DNA from: an uncultured Dokdonia sp.
GTDB taxonomy: Bacteria > Bacteroidota > Bacteroidia > Flavobacteriales > Flavobacteriaceae
DNA: 49,109 bases
Direction: 5' to 3'
Assembly: GCF_947492535.1 (NCBI RefSeq)
Contig: NZ_CANLNH010000024.1
Coordinates: 1 to 49,109, forward strand
This document shows positions 7,717-19,556 of this stretch, one piece after another (within the stretch, counting starts at the first letter, position 1; each line of letters begins with the position of its first letter). The notes under the pieces were generated by a model. The model had not been told where the DNA came from, searched no databases, and saw nothing but the letters and a program-made list of their open reading frames with translations. A program made the position numbers and the translations under genes.

Positions 7717-8271
7717 TCACTTCCACTTAATACCACATCCCACACTTGGCTTCTGAATCATCGTTTGTGGTCTACTATTAAATACATTGTCTAAAGCTTC
7801 CCTTAAGTCACGTCCATTTACAGGGATTCCATTACCTGGACGAGAAGCATCTAGTTGTCCTCGGTATACCAATCTTTCATCGGCTCCAAAAAGATAAAAA
7901 TCAGGCGTACATGCAGCATCATATGCTTTTGCTACTTCTTGAGTTTCATCAAACAGATACGGAAATGTAAAATTATTTTTACGTGCATTATCCCACATAG
8001 CAGCAGGTCCATCTTGTGGATATGTTACGATATCATTACTACTTATGGCTACAAATCCAAACCCTAATACACGATAATCATTTGCAACACGTACTATTTC
8101 GTCTATCACATGAACAACAAAAGGGCAATGGTTACAAATAAACATCACGACAGTCCCACGTTTTCCGCTTATATCTGCATAGCTACATTGTTGATTTGTA
8201 ATGCTATCTATAAGTTTAAAATCGGGAGCTTTTGTACCTAGCTCAATCATATTTGAAGGTGTAAGTGCCAT
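7717..8271 (-). CDS. Thioredoxin-family (AhpC/TSA-like) protein
   Basis: 184 residues with a thioredoxin fold of the redoxin type: a GTKAPDFKL start, GTVVMFICNHCPFVVHV with the pair Cys-Asn-His-Cys in the CxxC position, AISSNDIVTYPQDGPAAM, and the TPDFYLFGADERLVYRGQLD segment. No signal peptide is visible, so it is probably cytoplasmic. Proteins of this group are common in Bacteroidota and are presumed thiol oxidoreductases or peroxidases; the partner is unknown. It stands alone between the precursor peptide and htpG. Confidence 0.85.
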   Translation of the reverse strand: MALTPSNMIELGTKAPDFKLIDSITNQQCSYADISGKRGTVVMFICNHCPFVVHVIDEIVRVANDYRVLGFGFVAISSNDIVTYPQDGPAAMWDNARKNNFTFPYLFDETQEVAKAYDAACTPDFYLFGADERLVYRGQLDASRPGNGIPVNGRDLREALDNVFNSRPQTMIQKPSVGCGIKWK

Positions 8272-8411
8272 AGTTTATAGTATAAATTATAGATTAATAG
8301 TATCTCATTAAAGATACATACTAATTGGACGCAAAAAACAGTGGTTTGTTACGTATTGAGTTGCTCTTTTATAATGTTATCGGCTACTCTTGTAATAGTC
8401 TTTTTAATGTG

Positions 8412-8431
8412 TACGCTTTCGCGAAAGCGTA
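8412..8431. repeat. Dispersed palindrome, copy 4
   Basis: A perfect 20-base palindrome (TACGCTTTCGCGAAAGCGTA) directly next to the T-run of the htpG terminator. Confidence 0.95.
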
Positions 8432-8465
8432 AAAAAAACCACTTCCAAAAATATAGAAAGTGGTT
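8431..8465 (-). terminator. Rho-independent terminator downstream of htpG
   Basis: Arms 8437-8446 and 8456-8465 pair over 10 bp (one G-U), followed on the minus strand by a run of eight T (8431-8438). It lies beyond the REP-like hairpin that follows the htpG stop. Confidence 0.75.
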
Positions 8466-8493
8466 CTTCTTATATGTACTTAAGTTTTAATAT

Positions 8494-8569
8494 GTCAAAC
8501 TGAACTTGTTTCAGTTTCTCATCCCAATACATCTGACTCAGTGGGATTCTGAAATAAATTCAGAATGAC
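8494..8569. repeat. REP-like inverted repeat downstream of htpG
   Basis: The left part begins GTCAAACTGAACTTGTTTCA and the right part is an imperfect reverse complement ending TTCAGAATGAC. This GTCATTCTGAA...TTCAGAATCCC type of hairpin is familiar between genes of many Flavobacteriaceae. It fills most of the gap after htpG; the other elements in this gap of about 318 bases are the palindrome and the terminator. Confidence 0.75.
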
Positions 8570-8589
8570 GAAAATCTTGCTTTTACATT

Positions 8590-10479
8590 TTATTTTATCA
8601 TGCTATATGAACGCTTGATAAAATCAGTAAGTTCTTCTCCTTTTAAAAGGTTCTGAGAAAGTTTAGCAAGATCGAAAGATTGCTTAATTAAGCGCTCTTT
8701 CTTCTTAGCTGTTTTGGTGTTCATGATTTCAGAAACTAACTCATGATTTGCATTGACTACTAGGTTGTACATATCTGGCATATTCCCCATACCAAACATG
8801 CCGCCACCGCCACCAGATTGCTGCATCTCTTTCATACGACGCATAAATTCTGGTTGTGTAATAATAAATGGCGCTGCATTACTATCCATCGCTTCCATTT
8901 GCACTGTATACGATGTATCTCCTATAGACTCTGTAATAACGGTTTTAAGCGCTTCTTTTTCTTCATCAGAAAGCTTACTAATTTGTTCTTCTTCTTTCTT
9001 GATTAAGTTATCCACATGATCGCCATCTACACGTACAAAAGAAACATTTTCTTTACTTGTTTCTAACTTCTGGATTAAGTGACTTACAATAGGAGAATCT
9101 AATAGTAACACTTCATATCCTTTGTCTTTTGCACTTTGGATATATGCATGTTGTTCATCCTTATTACTTGCATATAATATGACAAGCTTATTGTCTTTAT
9201 CTGTTTGTGAATCTTTGATTTTTGCTTCTAATTCTTCCCAAGTAAGGTAGGTGTCATCTACTGTTGGATATAAAGCGAACTGGTCTGCTTTTTCAAAGAA
9301 TTTATCTTCAGAAAGCATTCCATACTCGATTACTACTTTAATATCATTCCATTTTTTTTCAAAGTCTGCACGATCATTATTAAATAATGACTTCAGTTTA
9401 TCTGCCACTTTGCGTGTAATATATCCTGAGATTTTCTTTACAGCACCATCTGCCTGTAAATAACTACGAGATACATTAAGAGGAATATCTGGCGAGTCAA
9501 TAACTCCGCGTAGCATTGTTAAAAAATCAGGTACAATTCCTTCTACATTATCAGTAACAAATACTTGATTTTGGTATAATTGGATACGATCTTTTTGAGC
9601 ATTCATATCCTGTCCTAGCTTAGGGAAATATAATATTCCTGTAAGGTTAAATGGATAATCTACATTAAGATGTATATTAAACAGCGGCTCTTCAAACTGC
9701 ATCGGATATAACTCACGGTAAAAGCCTTTGTAATCTGCTTCTTCAAGATCAGACGGTTGTTTTGTCCAAGCTGGATTAGGGTTATTAATGATATTATCTA
9801 CTTCCTGAGTTGGTGCTGGATCTTCTTCTTTAGCGTCTTCTGGCTTTGGAAGTGTTTCTGTTTTCATACCAAATTTAATCGGTACTGGCATGAACTTATT
9901 GTACTTTGTCAACAGCTCTGTAATACGTGCATCTTCAAGAAATTCTGTACTATCTTCGGCTATATGAAGAATAATTTCTGATCCTCGCTCTGTTTTATCT
10001 GCTTCTACAAGGGTAAATTCTGGAGATCCATCACATGTCCAGTGTGCTGCTGGCTCATCTTTGTGAGATTTTGTAATGATTTCAACTTTTTCTGCAACCA
10101 TAAACGCAGAATAAAATCCTAAACCAAAATGACCTATGATTCCAGCATCTTTAGCAGAATCTTCATATTTATTTAAAAACTCTTCTGCTCCAGAAAATGC
10201 CACTTGATTAATGTACTTTTCTACTTCATCTGCGGTCATACCAAGACCTTGATCTATGATATGAAGTTTTTTTCCTTCTTTATCTACTTTTACTTCAATA
10301 ATAGGATCTCCATATTCTACTTTAGATTCTCCTATACTAGTAAGATGCTTTAGTTTAAGCGTGGCATCTGTTGCATTAGAAATTAGTTCTCTGAGAAATA
10401 TTTCGTGATCACTATATAAGAACTTTTTAATAAGTGGGAAGATATTCTCTACCGACACATTAATTTTTCCTGTTGACAT
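8590..10479 (-). CDS. htpG: Molecular chaperone HtpG (Hsp90)
   Basis: ATP-dependent cytosolic chaperone of 629 residues. The N-terminal GHKL ATPase carries ELISNATDA (with the catalytic Glu and the Asn), DQGLGM, and GHFGLGFYSAFMVA. The middle domain follows (GILYFPKLGQD, RVQLYQNQVFVTD-like stretch, LNVSRSYLQ), and the C-terminal dimerisation domain includes a Gly-rich GGGGGMFGMG insertion before NMPDMYNLVVN. The length is typical. It is a single-gene unit: a terminator lies downstream, and upstream a bidirectional terminator separates it from the DUF3467 gene. Confidence 0.97.
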   Translation of the reverse strand: MSTGKINVSVENIFPLIKKFLYSDHEIFLRELISNATDATLKLKHLTSIGESKVEYGDPIIEVKVDKEGKKLHIIDQGLGMTADEVEKYINQVAFSGAEEFLNKYEDSAKDAGIIGHFGLGFYSAFMVAEKVEIITKSHKDEPAAHWTCDGSPEFTLVEADKTERGSEIILHIAEDSTEFLEDARITELLTKYNKFMPVPIKFGMKTETLPKPEDAKEEDPAPTQEVDNIINNPNPAWTKQPSDLEEADYKGFYRELYPMQFEEPLFNIHLNVDYPFNLTGILYFPKLGQDMNAQKDRIQLYQNQVFVTDNVEGIVPDFLTMLRGVIDSPDIPLNVSRSYLQADGAVKKISGYITRKVADKLKSLFNNDRADFEKKWNDIKVVIEYGMLSEDKFFEKADQFALYPTVDDTYLTWEELEAKIKDSQTDKDNKLVILYASNKDEQHAYIQSAKDKGYEVLLLDSPIVSHLIQKLETSKENVSFVRVDGDHVDNLIKKEEEQISKLSDEEKEALKTVITESIGDTSYTVQMEAMDSNAAPFIITQPEFMRRMKEMQQSGGGGGMFGMGNMPDMYNLVVNANHELVSEIMNTKTAKKKERLIKQSFDLAKLSQNLLKGEELTDFIKRSYSMIK

Positions 10480-10576
10480 ATTTTTATTTTTTGATAATTT
10501 GTTGTTTTACTCTGGGAATGCTTAGACAAAAAAAATACCAACTTTAGGAATATGACAAGATGGCATTGCAGTAAAT

Positions 10577-10615
10577 AAAAAAAGCCAAGAACAATGAAAT
10601 ATTCTTGGCTTTTTT
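10577..10615. terminator. Bidirectional terminator between the DUF3467 gene and htpG
   Basis: A 14-bp stem AAAAAAGCCAAGAA / TTCTTGGCTTTTTT with a 10-base loop and T-runs on either strand. It most likely ends the rpoBC-DUF3467 transcript on the minus strand. Confidence 0.85.
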
Positions 10616-10652
10616 ATTCATAGTCAAAAGGTTAAACACCCTTTAAATACTA

Positions 10653-10973
10653 TTATGCTTGTCCAGTCGGTCCAAAATTTAATGGAATCGGTTGTTTCTC
10701 ATAATCTTTGATTTCGCCGTGTGCTTTCTCAAAACGCTTGATATTTTCTGCCAATGCTTTTGTCAATCTCTTTGCATGTTGAGGCGTAAGTATAATTCTA
10801 GATTTTACTTTACTTTTTGGTGTTCCAGGCATAATATTGACAAAGTCAACCACAAATTCGGATACAGAATGATTGATAATTGCCAAGTTAGAATACGTTC
10901 CTTGTGCAATCGCTTCATCTAATTCTATATTGATTTGTCCTTTTTTCTTTTGAGTACTCTTATCGTCTGCCAT
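10653..10973 (-). CDS. DUF3467 family protein
   Basis: 106 residues beginning MADDKSTQKKKGQINIELDE, then TYSNLAIINHSVSEFVVDF, a Pro/Lys loop and RIILTPQHAKRLTKALAENI. These are the hallmarks of DUF3467, a small Bacteroidota/bacterial family without an assigned biochemical role. The ATG at 10973 is preferred over an upstream start that adds six residues. It lies 165 bases after rpoC on the same strand, an arrangement often kept in Bacteroidota, although the rpoC terminator lies between them. A palindromic repeat (10983-11000) sits just upstream. Confidence 0.85.
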   Translation of the reverse strand: MADDKSTQKKKGQINIELDEAIAQGTYSNLAIINHSVSEFVVDFVNIMPGTPKSKVKSRIILTPQHAKRLTKALAENIKRFEKAHGEIKDYEKQPIPLNFGPTGQA

Positions 10974-10982
10974 AATTCTATA

Positions 10983-11000
10983 TTTCCGCAAAGGCGGAAA
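10983..11000. repeat. Small palindrome of the TTCCCGC-GCGGGAA type
   Basis: TTTCCGCAAAGGCGGAAA, an 18-base hairpin with a 4-base loop, followed by TCTT. It resembles the arms of the REP-like pair at 43.9 kb and is probably a diverged copy of that family. Confidence 0.6.
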
Positions 11001-11068
11001 TCTTATTCAGCCTAGAGCGATTGTTACTTAATTTATAATACTTCCACCTTCAAAGAAGGCTTTCATTT

Positions 11069-11103
11069 AAAAAATCCCATCTCACAAAATGCAAGATGGG
11101 ATT
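11069..11103 (-). terminator. Rho-independent terminator of rpoC
   Basis: A perfect 10-bp stem AATCCCATCT / AGATGGGATT (arms 11073-11082 and 11094-11103) followed on the minus strand by a T-run. It lies 34 bases past the rpoC stop. Confidence 0.85.
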
Positions 11104-11137
11104 GTTATTATGAATTAGTCTGCTTTAAAAAAGCGTA

Positions 11138-14100
11138 CTAGTTATAATTTACTTCTTGCTTTTCAGCCATCATATTCTGCAAGTCTTCTTTGCTCCCTAC
11201 GATAATATTATCGTAACGACGCATTCCTGTTCCTGCTGGTATTTTATGTCCAACAATTACATTCTCCTTAAGACCTTCTAATGTATCTACTTTACCACTT
11301 ACAGCAGCTTCGTTTAATACTTTCGTTGTCTCTTGGAAAGAAGCCGCAGAGATAAATGATTTTGTTTGAAGTGATGCTCTTGTAATACCTTGAAGAATTG
11401 GCGATGCAGTTGCTGGAGTTACTCCTCTAGCAACAACAAGGTTTTTATCTTCTCTTCTTAGTATTGAATTCTCATCTCTAAGTTCACGAGGTGAAACAAT
11501 CTGACCTGGTTTAAGGTTTTCTGATTCTCCTGCATCTTCAACTACTTTCATTCCGAAAATAGCATCATTCTCTTCAATAAAATCATCTTTATGTACTAAT
11601 TGATTTTCTAGGAAGATAGTATCTCCCGGATCTTCAATACGTACTTTACGCATCATTTGACGTACAACTACTTCGAAGTGCTTATCATTAATCTTCACCC
11701 CTTGTAAACGATATACTTCTTGTACTTCATTTACTAAGTATTGCTGTACAGCCGATGGGCCTTTTATATTTAAGATGTCATTTGGTGTTACAGAACCATC
11801 AGAAAGCGGCATACCTGCACGTACATAATCATTTTCTTGTACAAGAATCTGATTAGATAACTTCACTAAGTATTTCTTTATCTCTCCTAATTTAGACTCA
11901 ACGATAATCTCACGATTACCACGCTTAATCTTACCAAAAGAAACAACACCATCTATAGCTGAAACTACTGCTGGGTTAGAAGGGTTACGTGCTTCAAACA
12001 ATTCTGTTACACGTGGAAGACCTCCTGTAATATCGCCTGCTTTTGCAGATTTACGCGGTATCTTAACAAGAATCTTTCCTTCTTTTACTTTATCACCATC
12101 ATCTATCATTAAGTGAGCGCCTACAGGAAGGTTATATGAACGTAATGCATTACCTGCAGTATCTTCTATAATTAACGTAGGGATCTTCTTTTTATCTCTA
12201 GATTCAGAAATTACTTTCTCTTGGAATCCTGTTTGTTCATCAGTTTCAACTCGGTATGTAATACCTTGTTCAATACTTTCGAATTTAATTTTTCCTGAGA
12301 ATTCTGAGATTACAACTCCATTAAATGGATCCCACTTACAAATAACATCTCCTTGTTTTACTGTAGCTCCAGACTCTATAAAAAGTTGAGAACCGTAAGG
12401 AATTGGATTTGTACTTAACGTGATACCTGTCTTAGGGTCTGTAATTTTAGCCTCAGAAGTACGAGAAATAACAATAAGCGCTTCATTACCCTCATTATCT
12501 TCTCCTTTTACTGTCTTAAGATCTTCTATTTCTAATTTACCTGGAAATTTTACTGCTACATTACTATCTTCAGATACCCCTCCAGCAACTCCTCCTACGT
12601 GGAACGTACGAAGTGTAAGCTGTGTACCAGGTTCTCCAATAGACTGTGCTGCAACAACTCCTACAGCCTCTCCCATTTGTACTGTCTTACCAGTAGCTAG
12701 GTTACGACCATAACATTTTACACAGATACCTTTCTTAGCTTCACAAGTAAGAGCCGATCTTACTTCTACGCTTTCAATAGGTGCAGCGCCAATAGCATCT
12801 GCCATATCTTGTGTAATTTCTTCTCCAGAATGAACAAGAATCTCATTGTTTAATGGATTTATAACATCATTTAATGATGTTCTACCTACAACGCGATCTG
12901 CTAGTTTTTCTACAATCTCTTCATTCTTCTTAAGCGCAGATACTTCAACTCCTCGTAACGTACCACAATCTGTACTGTTTATAATAACATCTTGTGATAC
13001 ATCTACTAGACGACGTGTTAAGTATCCTGCATCTGCTGTTTTAAGAGCGGTATCTGCAAGTCCTTTACGAGCACCGTGCGTAGAGATAAAGTATTCAAGA
13101 ATTGAAAGTCCTTCTTTAAAGTTAGAAAGAATTGGGTTTTCAATAATAGCTCCTCCTCCATCATTAGATTTCTTAGGTTTTGCCATCAGACCACGCATAC
13201 CTGTAAGCTGACGAATCTGTTCTTTAGATCCACGAGCTCCAGAATCAAGCATCATATACACCGAGTTAAATCCTTGCTGATCTTCACGAATACGCTTCAT
13301 AGATAATTCTGTAAGCGTAGCATTGGTAGATGTCCAAACATCAATTACTTGATTATAACGCTCAGTATTTGTAATAAGACCCATATTATAAGATCCTGTA
13401 ATACCATCTACTTCAGAATTTGCCTCAGCAATCATCGTATGCTTCTCTGCTGGAATAATGATATCTCCAAGTGAGAATGATAATCCTCCACGGAATGCAT
13501 ATCCATAACCCATCGTCTTGATACGATCTAAGAATTCTGCCGTTTGTGGTACACTTGTAACTTTTAATATGTTACCAATAATATCACGTAATGACTTCTT
13601 AGTTAATACTTCATTAATATATCCTGCAACTTCTGGTACAGCTTCATTAAATAATACACGACCTACAGTAGTATCTATCACTTGATATGAAAGATTTCCT
13701 TCTTCGTTATAATCTAAAGCACGTACTTTGATCATCGCGTTAATATCAACACGCTTTTCATTGTATGCTATTGTTACTTCCTCAGCAGAGTAGAATGTAA
13801 TCCCTTCTCCTTTCACATGGAATTCAGGCGTCGATTTTCTGGCCTTTGTCATATAGTAAAGACCTAATACCATATCCTGAGATGGTACCGTTACTGGTGC
13901 TCCATTTGCAGGATTTAAGATATTATGTGAAGCAAGCATTAATAATTGTGCTTCAAGAATCGCTTCTGGTCCTAATGGTAAGTGTACCGCCATTTGATCT
14001 CCATCAAAATCGGCGTTAAATGCTGTACAAACCAATGGGTGTAACTGTATTGCTTTTCCTTCAATAAGTTTAGGTTGGAATGCTTGTATCCCTAAACGGT

Positions 14101-15439
14101 GAAGTGTAGGAGCACGGTTTAGAAGTACTGGATGTCCTTTAAGAACATTTTCAAGTATATCCCAAACTACTGGCTCTTTTTTGTCTATAATTTTCTTTGC
14201 AGATTTTACAGTCTTTACAATTCCTCTTTCAATCAATTTACGGATTACAAAAGGCTTATAAAGCTCTGCTGCCATTCCTTTAGGAAGACCACACTCAAAT
14301 AATTTAAGTTCTGGACCTACAACAATTACAGAACGTGCAGAATAATCAACACGCTTTCCAAGTAAGTTTTGACGGAAACGTCCTTGCTTACCTTTTAAGG
14401 AATCAGAAAGTGATTTAAGTGGTCTGTTACTATCTGTTTTTACTGCAGATGACTTACGTGTGTTATCAAAAAGTGAATCTACAGATTCCTGTAGCATACG
14501 CTTTTCATTACGTAAAATTACTTCTGGTGCTTTGATTTCCATCAAACGCTTCAGACGGTTGTTACGTATAATTACACGACGATATAAGTCATTTAAATCT
14601 GATGTTGCAAAACGACCTCCATCAAGTGGTACTAATGGACGTAATTCTGGTGGAATCACCGGAACTACTTTCATAATCATCCATTCTGGAAGGTTTTCAC
14701 GATTTTTATTTGCGTCACGTAACGCTTGTACAACTTGAAGACGCTTAAGAGCCTCTGTTTTACGTTGCTTAGACGTTTCGTTATTTGCTTTGTGACGTAA
14801 TTCGTATGAAAGCGCATCAAGATCAATACGTCTTAATAGTTCAATAAGACACTCAGCCCCCATCTTTGCGATGAATTTATTAGGGTCTGTATCATCAAGA
14901 TATAAATTCTCTTGAGGTAATGCGTCTAATATATTAAGGTATTCTTCTTCTGTAAGGAAATCCATTTTCTGTAATGGCTCTCCTTCTTCGTTTGTTGCAA
15001 TACCAGGTTGGATTACTACATAACGCTCATAATAGATAATCATATCAAGCTTCTTAGAAGGAAGCCCTAATAAATATCCTATTTTATTTGGTAAACTTCT
15101 GAAGTACCATATGTGAGCTACAGGCACTACAAGACTAATGTGTCCTACGCGATCACGGCGTACTTTCTTTTCTGTTACCTCTACACCACAACGGTCACAT
15201 ACGATTCCTTTGTAACGTATTCTTTTATATTTTCCACAAGCACACTCATAGTCTTTTACAGGACCAAAAATACGCTCACAGAACAACCCGTCACGCTCTG
15301 GTTTGTGCGTACGATAGTTGATAGTTTCTGGCTTTAAAACTTCACCTTTAGAAGCTCCCAGAATAGATTCTGGAGAAGCAAGACCTATAGAGATCTTGTT
15401 AAAGCGCTTTTGTGTTGCATTATCATTATTTCTTGCCAT
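11138..15439 (-). CDS. rpoC: RNA polymerase subunit beta'
   Basis: 1433 residues. The N-terminal zinc site is C66, C68, C81, C84. The catalytic NADFDGDQM holds the three Mg-binding aspartates D477, D479 and D481. The trigger-loop region ([16 protein letters not shown]) and the second zinc site ([13 protein letters not shown]) are intact. The C terminus includes the [20 protein letters not shown] segment with RRYDNIIVG, as expected. It follows rpoB after 100 bases that contain a perfect palindrome and a half copy, and its own terminator follows. It is the catalytic core partner of RpoB. Confidence 0.98.
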   Translation of the reverse strand: MARNNDNATQKRFNKISIGLASPESILGASKGEVLKPETINYRTHKPERDGLFCERIFGPVKDYECACGKYKRIRYKGIVCDRCGVEVTEKKVRRDRVGHISLVVPVAHIWYFRSLPNKIGYLLGLPSKKLDMIIYYERYVVIQPGIATNEEGEPLQKMDFLTEEEYLNILDALPQENLYLDDTDPNKFIAKMGAECLIELLRRIDLDALSYELRHKANNETSKQRKTEALKRLQVVQALRDANKNRENLPEWMIMKVVPVIPPELRPLVPLDGGRFATSDLNDLYRRVIIRNNRLKRLMEIKAPEVILRNEKRMLQESVDSLFDNTRKSSAVKTDSNRPLKSLSDSLKGKQGRFRQNLLGKRVDYSARSVIVVGPELKLFECGLPKGMAAELYKPFVIRKLIERGIVKTVKSAKKIIDKKEPVVWDILENVLKGHPVLLNRAPTLHRLGIQAFQPKLIEGKAIQLHPLVCTAFNADFDGDQMAVHLPLGPEAILEAQLLMLASHNILNPANGAPVTVPSQDMVLGLYYMTKARKSTPEFHVKGEGITFYSAEEVTIAYNEKRVDINAMIKVRALDYNEEGNLSYQVIDTTVGRVLFNEAVPEVAGYINEVLTKKSLRDIIGNILKVTSVPQTAEFLDRIKTMGYGYAFRGGLSFSLGDIIIPAEKHTMIAEANSEVDGITGSYNMGLITNTERYNQVIDVWTSTNATLTELSMKRIREDQQGFNSVYMMLDSGARGSKEQIRQLTGMRGLMAKPKKSNDGGGAIIENPILSNFKEGLSILEYFISTHGARKGLADTALKTADAGYLTRRLVDVSQDVIINSTDCGTLRGVEVSALKKNEEIVEKLADRVVGRTSLNDVINPLNNEILVHSGEEITQDMADAIGAAPIESVEVRSALTCEAKKGICVKCYGRNLATGKTVQMGEAVGVVAAQSIGEPGTQLTLRTFHVGGVAGGVSEDSNVAVKFPGKLEIEDLKTVKGEDNEGNEALIVISRTSEAKITDPKTGITLSTNPIPYGSQLFIESGATVKQGDVICKWDPFNGVVISEFSGKIKFESIEQGITYRVETDEQTGFQEKVISESRDKKKIPTLIIEDTAGNALRSYNLPVGAHLMIDDGDKVKEGKILVKIPRKSAKAGDITGGLPRVTELFEARNPSNPAVVSAIDGVVSFGKIKRGNREIIVESKLGEIKKYLVKLSNQILVQENDYVRAGMPLSDGSVTPNDILNIKGPSAVQQYLVNEVQEVYRLQGVKINDKHFEVVVRQMMRKVRIEDPGDTIFLENQLVHKDDFIEENDAIFGMKVVEDAGESENLKPGQIVSPRELRDENSILRREDKNLVVARGVTPATASPILQGITRASLQTKSFISAASFQETTKVLNEAAVSGKVDTLEGLKENVIVGHKIPAGTGMRRYDNIIVGSKEDLQNMMAEKQEVNYN

Positions 15440-15484
15440 AATTCAATGTATGCGAATTAATTAAAATTGTGTTGTTTGATCGTC

Positions 15485-15500
15485 CGCTTTCGCGAAAGCG
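15485..15500. repeat. Dispersed palindrome, copy 5, between rpoB and rpoC
   Basis: A perfect CGCTTTCGCGAAAGCG in the rpoB-rpoC spacer. A half copy, TACGCTTTCGC (15513-15523), lies 12 bases further on. Confidence 0.95.
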
Positions 15501-15539
15501 TACTCAGAAAAATACGCTTTCGCTATAGGGTATATCAAA

Positions 15540-18500
15540 CTACTCTTCCAGACGAATGTCTAGTCCTAGTCCTTTAAGTTCGTGCATCAATACGTTGAAA
15601 GATTCTGGTAAGCCTGGCTCTGGCATAGGCTCTCCTTTTACAATACTTTCGTATGTTTTTGCTCTACCAATTACATCATCAGACTTTACCGTTAGGATTT
15701 CACGTAGGGTACTTGATGCTCCATAAGCCTCAAGAGCCCATACTTCCATCTCTCCAAAACGCTGACCTCCAAACTGCGCTTTACCTCCAAGAGGTTGTTG
15801 CGTAATTAAAGAGTATGGTCCGATAGAACGCGCGTGCATCTTATCATCTACCATATGTCCTAGTTTTAACATATAAATCACACCTACGGTTGCCGGTTGA
15901 TCAAAACGATCTCCTGTACCACCATCATATAAGTATGTATGTCCAAAACGAGGAATTCCAGCTTCATCTGTCAAAGCATTAATCTCATCTAGTGTTGCTC
16001 CATCAAAAATAGGGGTCGCATAAGTCTTACCTAATTTTTGACCTGCCCATCCAAGAACCGTCTCATATATCTGTCCGATATTCATACGAGAAGGTACCCC
16101 TAGTGGGTTCAATACAATATCTACTGGAGTTCCATCTTCTAAGAAAGGCATATCCTCTTGACGAACGATACGTGCAACAATACCTTTGTTACCGTGACGT
16201 CCTGCCATCTTATCTCCTACTTTAAGTTTACGTTTCTTAGCGATATAAACTTTAGCAAGTTTGATAATTCCTGAAGGAAGCTCATCTCCTACTGAGATTG
16301 TAAATTTCTCACGACGAAGATTTCCTTGAAGATCATTTTCTTTAATCTTATAATTGTGAAGTAAATCTGCAACAAGAACATTTGTATCTGCATCAGTAGT
16401 CCACGTTCCTTGTGTAAGGTGCGTGTAATCTTCTACAGAGTTTAACATCTTAAGTGTATATTTCTTTCCTTTTGGAAGTACTTCTTCCCCAAGGTCATTC
16501 ATAACACCTTGTGCAGTTTTCCCATTTACAAGCTTGAATAATTTTTCAATTAATGTTGCTTGTAATTCGTCAAACTTCACATCGTATTGAGCTTCAAGTA
16601 TAGCAATATCTTCTTTGTCTTTTGCTCTCTTACGTTTATCTTTTATAGCTCTTGCAAATAACTTCTTGTTAATTACAACTCCATGAAGAGATGGTGATGC
16701 TTTTAATGAAGCATCTTTCACGTCTCCTGCTTTATCTCCAAAGATTGCACGAAGTAATTTTTCTTCTGGTGTAGGATCAGATTCTCCTTTTGGTGTAATC
16801 TTACCTATAAGTATATCTCCAGGTTTTACTTCTGCACCTATACGAATCATTCCATGTTCATCAAGGTCTTTTGTTGCCTCTTCAGAAACGTTAGGAATAT
16901 CATTAGTTAATTCTTCATTACCTAATTTTGTATCACGTACATCTAAAGAATACTCATCAATATGGATAGATGTAAAGATATCGTCACGTACCACTTTTTC
17001 TGAAATTACAATCGCATCCTCAAAGTTATACCCTTTCCAAGGCATGAAGGCTACTTTCATATTTCGTCCAAGTGCTAACTCTCCATTTTCAGTTGCATAT
17101 CCTTGTGATAATACTTGTCCTTTATATACACGATCACCTTTTCTAACAATAGGTTTAAGGTTGATACTTGTACTTTGGTTGGTCTTACGGAATTTGATAA
17201 GGTTGTATGATTTGATATCATCATCAAAACTTACTAATACTTCATCTTCTGTACGATCATATCGTATATCAATTCTGTTTGCATCTACATACTCAACAGT
17301 TCCATCTCCTTCTGCATTAATTAATACACGAGAATCTGTAGCGACTTGTCTTTCTAATCCTGTTCCAACAATAGGAGCATCTGCTCTTAATAATGGTACT
17401 GCCTGACGCATCATGTTTGATCCCATCAGTGCACGGTTTGCATCATCATGCTCCAAGAAAGGAATTAATGATGCTGAAATTGATGCAATTTGATTAGGAG
17501 ATACATCGGCATAATGTACTTCAGATTTTTCCACCACTGGGAAATCTCCTTCCATACGAGCAATTACCTTATCTAATTCAATAGTACCATCATCAGTCAT
17601 AGGATTGTTTGCTTGCGCAATTAACATTCCTTCTTCTTCTTCAGCACTTAAGTATCTTGGTTCAGTTGATAAATCTATTTTACCATTTTCTACTTTACGG
17701 TATGGTGTTTCAATGAATCCCATACTATTCACTTTTGCATATACAGAAAGTGAAGAAATAAGACCAATGTTTGGTCCTTCTGGTGTTTCAATAGGACATA
17801 AACGACCGTAATGTGTATAGTGAACATCACGTACCTCAAATCCTGCACGCTCACGGGATAAACCTCCTGGTCCAAGTGCAGATAAACGACGTTTGTGTGT
17901 AATTTCAGCTAGTGGATTGGTTTGATCCATAAACTGAGATAACTGGTTAGTTCCAAAGAAAGAATTAATAACAGAAGACAATGTCTTTGCGTTAATCAAA
18001 TCTATAGGAGTAAATACCTCGTTATCACGCACGTTCATACGCTCTCTAATGGTACGAGCCATACGAGCAAGACCTACACCAAATTGTGCGGATAATTGCT
18101 CACCTACGGTACGTACACGTCTATTAGAAAGGTGATCAATATCATCAATCTCTGCTTTTGAGTTAATTAACTCAATAAGATATTTGATGATCGTAATAAT
18201 ATCAAGTTTGGTAAGTACTTGCTTATCCATCTCAATATCAAGACCTAATTTTTTATTCATTCTATAACGACCAACTTCACCTAAGTTATAACGTTGATCT
18301 GAGAAGAATAATTTGTCAATAATACCACGTGCAGTTTCCTCATCTGGCGGCTCTGCATTACGTAATTGACGGTATATATGTTCTACAGCTTCTTTTTCAG
18401 AGTTTGTAGGATCTTTTTGAAGCGTATTATGTATGATTGCATAATCTGCTTGCTGATTATCTTCTTTATGTAAGAGAATTGTTTTTGCTCCTGCTTCAAC

Positions 18501-19358
18501 AATTTCTTCTACGTGTTCTTTCTCTAGTATCGTATCACGATCTAAAACGATCTCATTACGCTCTATAGATACAACCTCTCCTGTATCTTCATCAACGAAA
18601 TCTTCATGCCATGTATTTAATACACGTGCAGCAAGCTTTCGTCCTAAATATTTTTTAAGTCCAGTTTTAGAAACTTTAACCTCTTCTGCAAGATCAAATA
18701 TTTCAAGGATATCTTTATCCCTTTCAAAACCAATAGCACGGAAAAGCGTTGTTACAGGTAACTTTTTCTTACGATCAATATATGCGTACATTACGCTATT
18801 GATATCTGTAGCAAATTCTATCCAAGAACCTTTAAAAGGAATTACTCTGGCAGAATAAAGCTTTGTTCCATTAGCATGGAAAGATTGTCCAAAAAATACA
18901 CCTGGCGAACGGTGTAATTGAGAAACTACTACACGTTCTGCTCCATTTATAACAAATGTACCACTAGGAGTCATGTATGGAATTGTACCTAAGTATACAT
19001 CTTGTACGATGGTTTCAAAATCTTCATGCTCTTCATCTGTACAGTATAATTTTAGACGTGCTTTTAAAGGCACACTATACGTAAGTCCTCTTTCTATACA
19101 TTCTTGTATAGAATATCTTGGTGGATCTACGAAATAATCTAAAAATTCGAGTACAAAGTTATTACGGGTATCTGTAATAGGGAAGTTCTCAAGGAAAGTG
19201 TTGTAGAGTCCTTCATCACCTCTTTCATCTGGTTTTGTTTCCAGTTGGAAGAAATCTTGGAAGGATTTTACTTGAATATCCAAGAAATCTGGATAATCAG
19301 GTCTATTCTTTACCGATGAGAAACTAATTCTTTCTGCTTGTTTTGCATCTTGCATCAT
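15540..19358 (-). CDS. rpoB: RNA polymerase subunit beta
   Basis: 1272 residues from the ATG at 19358 (a TTG just upstream adds one residue). The rifampicin pocket is wild type at the positions best known from E. coli: D478, H488 and S493, matching D516, H526 and S531 in [20 protein letters not shown] and the following LSALGPGG. The C-terminal [20 protein letters not shown] motif that contacts beta' is intact. It lies in the ribosomal protein/RNA polymerase operon after rplL, with a long hairpin in the 198-base spacer. Confidence 0.98.
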   Translation of the reverse strand: MMQDAKQAERISFSSVKNRPDYPDFLDIQVKSFQDFFQLETKPDERGDEGLYNTFLENFPITDTRNNFVLEFLDYFVDPPRYSIQECIERGLTYSVPLKARLKLYCTDEEHEDFETIVQDVYLGTIPYMTPSGTFVINGAERVVVSQLHRSPGVFFGQSFHANGTKLYSARVIPFKGSWIEFATDINSVMYAYIDRKKKLPVTTLFRAIGFERDKDILEIFDLAEEVKVSKTGLKKYLGRKLAARVLNTWHEDFVDEDTGEVVSIERNEIVLDRDTILEKEHVEEIVEAGAKTILLHKEDNQQADYAIIHNTLQKDPTNSEKEAVEHIYRQLRNAEPPDEETARGIIDKLFFSDQRYNLGEVGRYRMNKKLGLDIEMDKQVLTKLDIITIIKYLIELINSKAEIDDIDHLSNRRVRTVGEQLSAQFGVGLARMARTIRERMNVRDNEVFTPIDLINAKTLSSVINSFFGTNQLSQFMDQTNPLAEITHKRRLSALGPGGLSRERAGFEVRDVHYTHYGRLCPIETPEGPNIGLISSLSVYAKVNSMGFIETPYRKVENGKIDLSTEPRYLSAEEEEGMLIAQANNPMTDDGTIELDKVIARMEGDFPVVEKSEVHYADVSPNQIASISASLIPFLEHDDANRALMGSNMMRQAVPLLRADAPIVGTGLERQVATDSRVLINAEGDGTVEYVDANRIDIRYDRTEDEVLVSFDDDIKSYNLIKFRKTNQSTSINLKPIVRKGDRVYKGQVLSQGYATENGELALGRNMKVAFMPWKGYNFEDAIVISEKVVRDDIFTSIHIDEYSLDVRDTKLGNEELTNDIPNVSEEATKDLDEHGMIRIGAEVKPGDILIGKITPKGESDPTPEEKLLRAIFGDKAGDVKDASLKASPSLHGVVINKKLFARAIKDKRKRAKDKEDIAILEAQYDVKFDELQATLIEKLFKLVNGKTAQGVMNDLGEEVLPKGKKYTLKMLNSVEDYTHLTQGTWTTDADTNVLVADLLHNYKIKENDLQGNLRREKFTISVGDELPSGIIKLAKVYIAKKRKLKVGDKMAGRHGNKGIVARIVRQEDMPFLEDGTPVDIVLNPLGVPSRMNIGQIYETVLGWAGQKLGKTYATPIFDGATLDEINALTDEAGIPRFGHTYLYDGGTGDRFDQPATVGVIYMLKLGHMVDDKMHARSIGPYSLITQQPLGGKAQFGGQRFGEMEVWALEAYGASSTLREILTVKSDDVIGRAKTYESIVKGEPMPEPGLPESFNVLMHELKGLGLDIRLEE

Positions 19359-19487
19359 CAACGAACGGAATTTGATTAGAAACTAGATTTACTGTTGGGG
19401 TAAATCGATTATTGATTTTAATTTTTAAGACATTAAAATCAAGAAAATGTCTTTGTTACCTTATAGTAACCTTTATATACGACAAAT

Positions 19488-19534
19488 GGTTTAGGTCAAA
19501 TTATGCTTTTATATAAGCATAACAGACCTAAACC
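19488..19534 (-). promoter_or_regulatory. Long two-part hairpin between rplL and rpoB
   Basis: A 10-bp outer stem (GGTTTAGGTC / GACCTAAACC, 19488-19497 and 19525-19534) and an 8-bp inner stem (TTATGCTT / AAGCATAA), joined by a small internal loop. No T-run follows on the minus strand, so full termination is unlikely. Position suggests an attenuator or RNase processing site that sets the rplL to rpoB ratio, as known at the same place in E. coli. Confidence 0.6.
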
Positions 19535-19556
19535 TTTATGTCTTTATTATGAGAGC

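Noticed and set aside
12420-18000. Several frames of 60-120 codons on the plus strand opposite rpoB and rpoC
   Set aside because: All are shadows of the long conserved genes.
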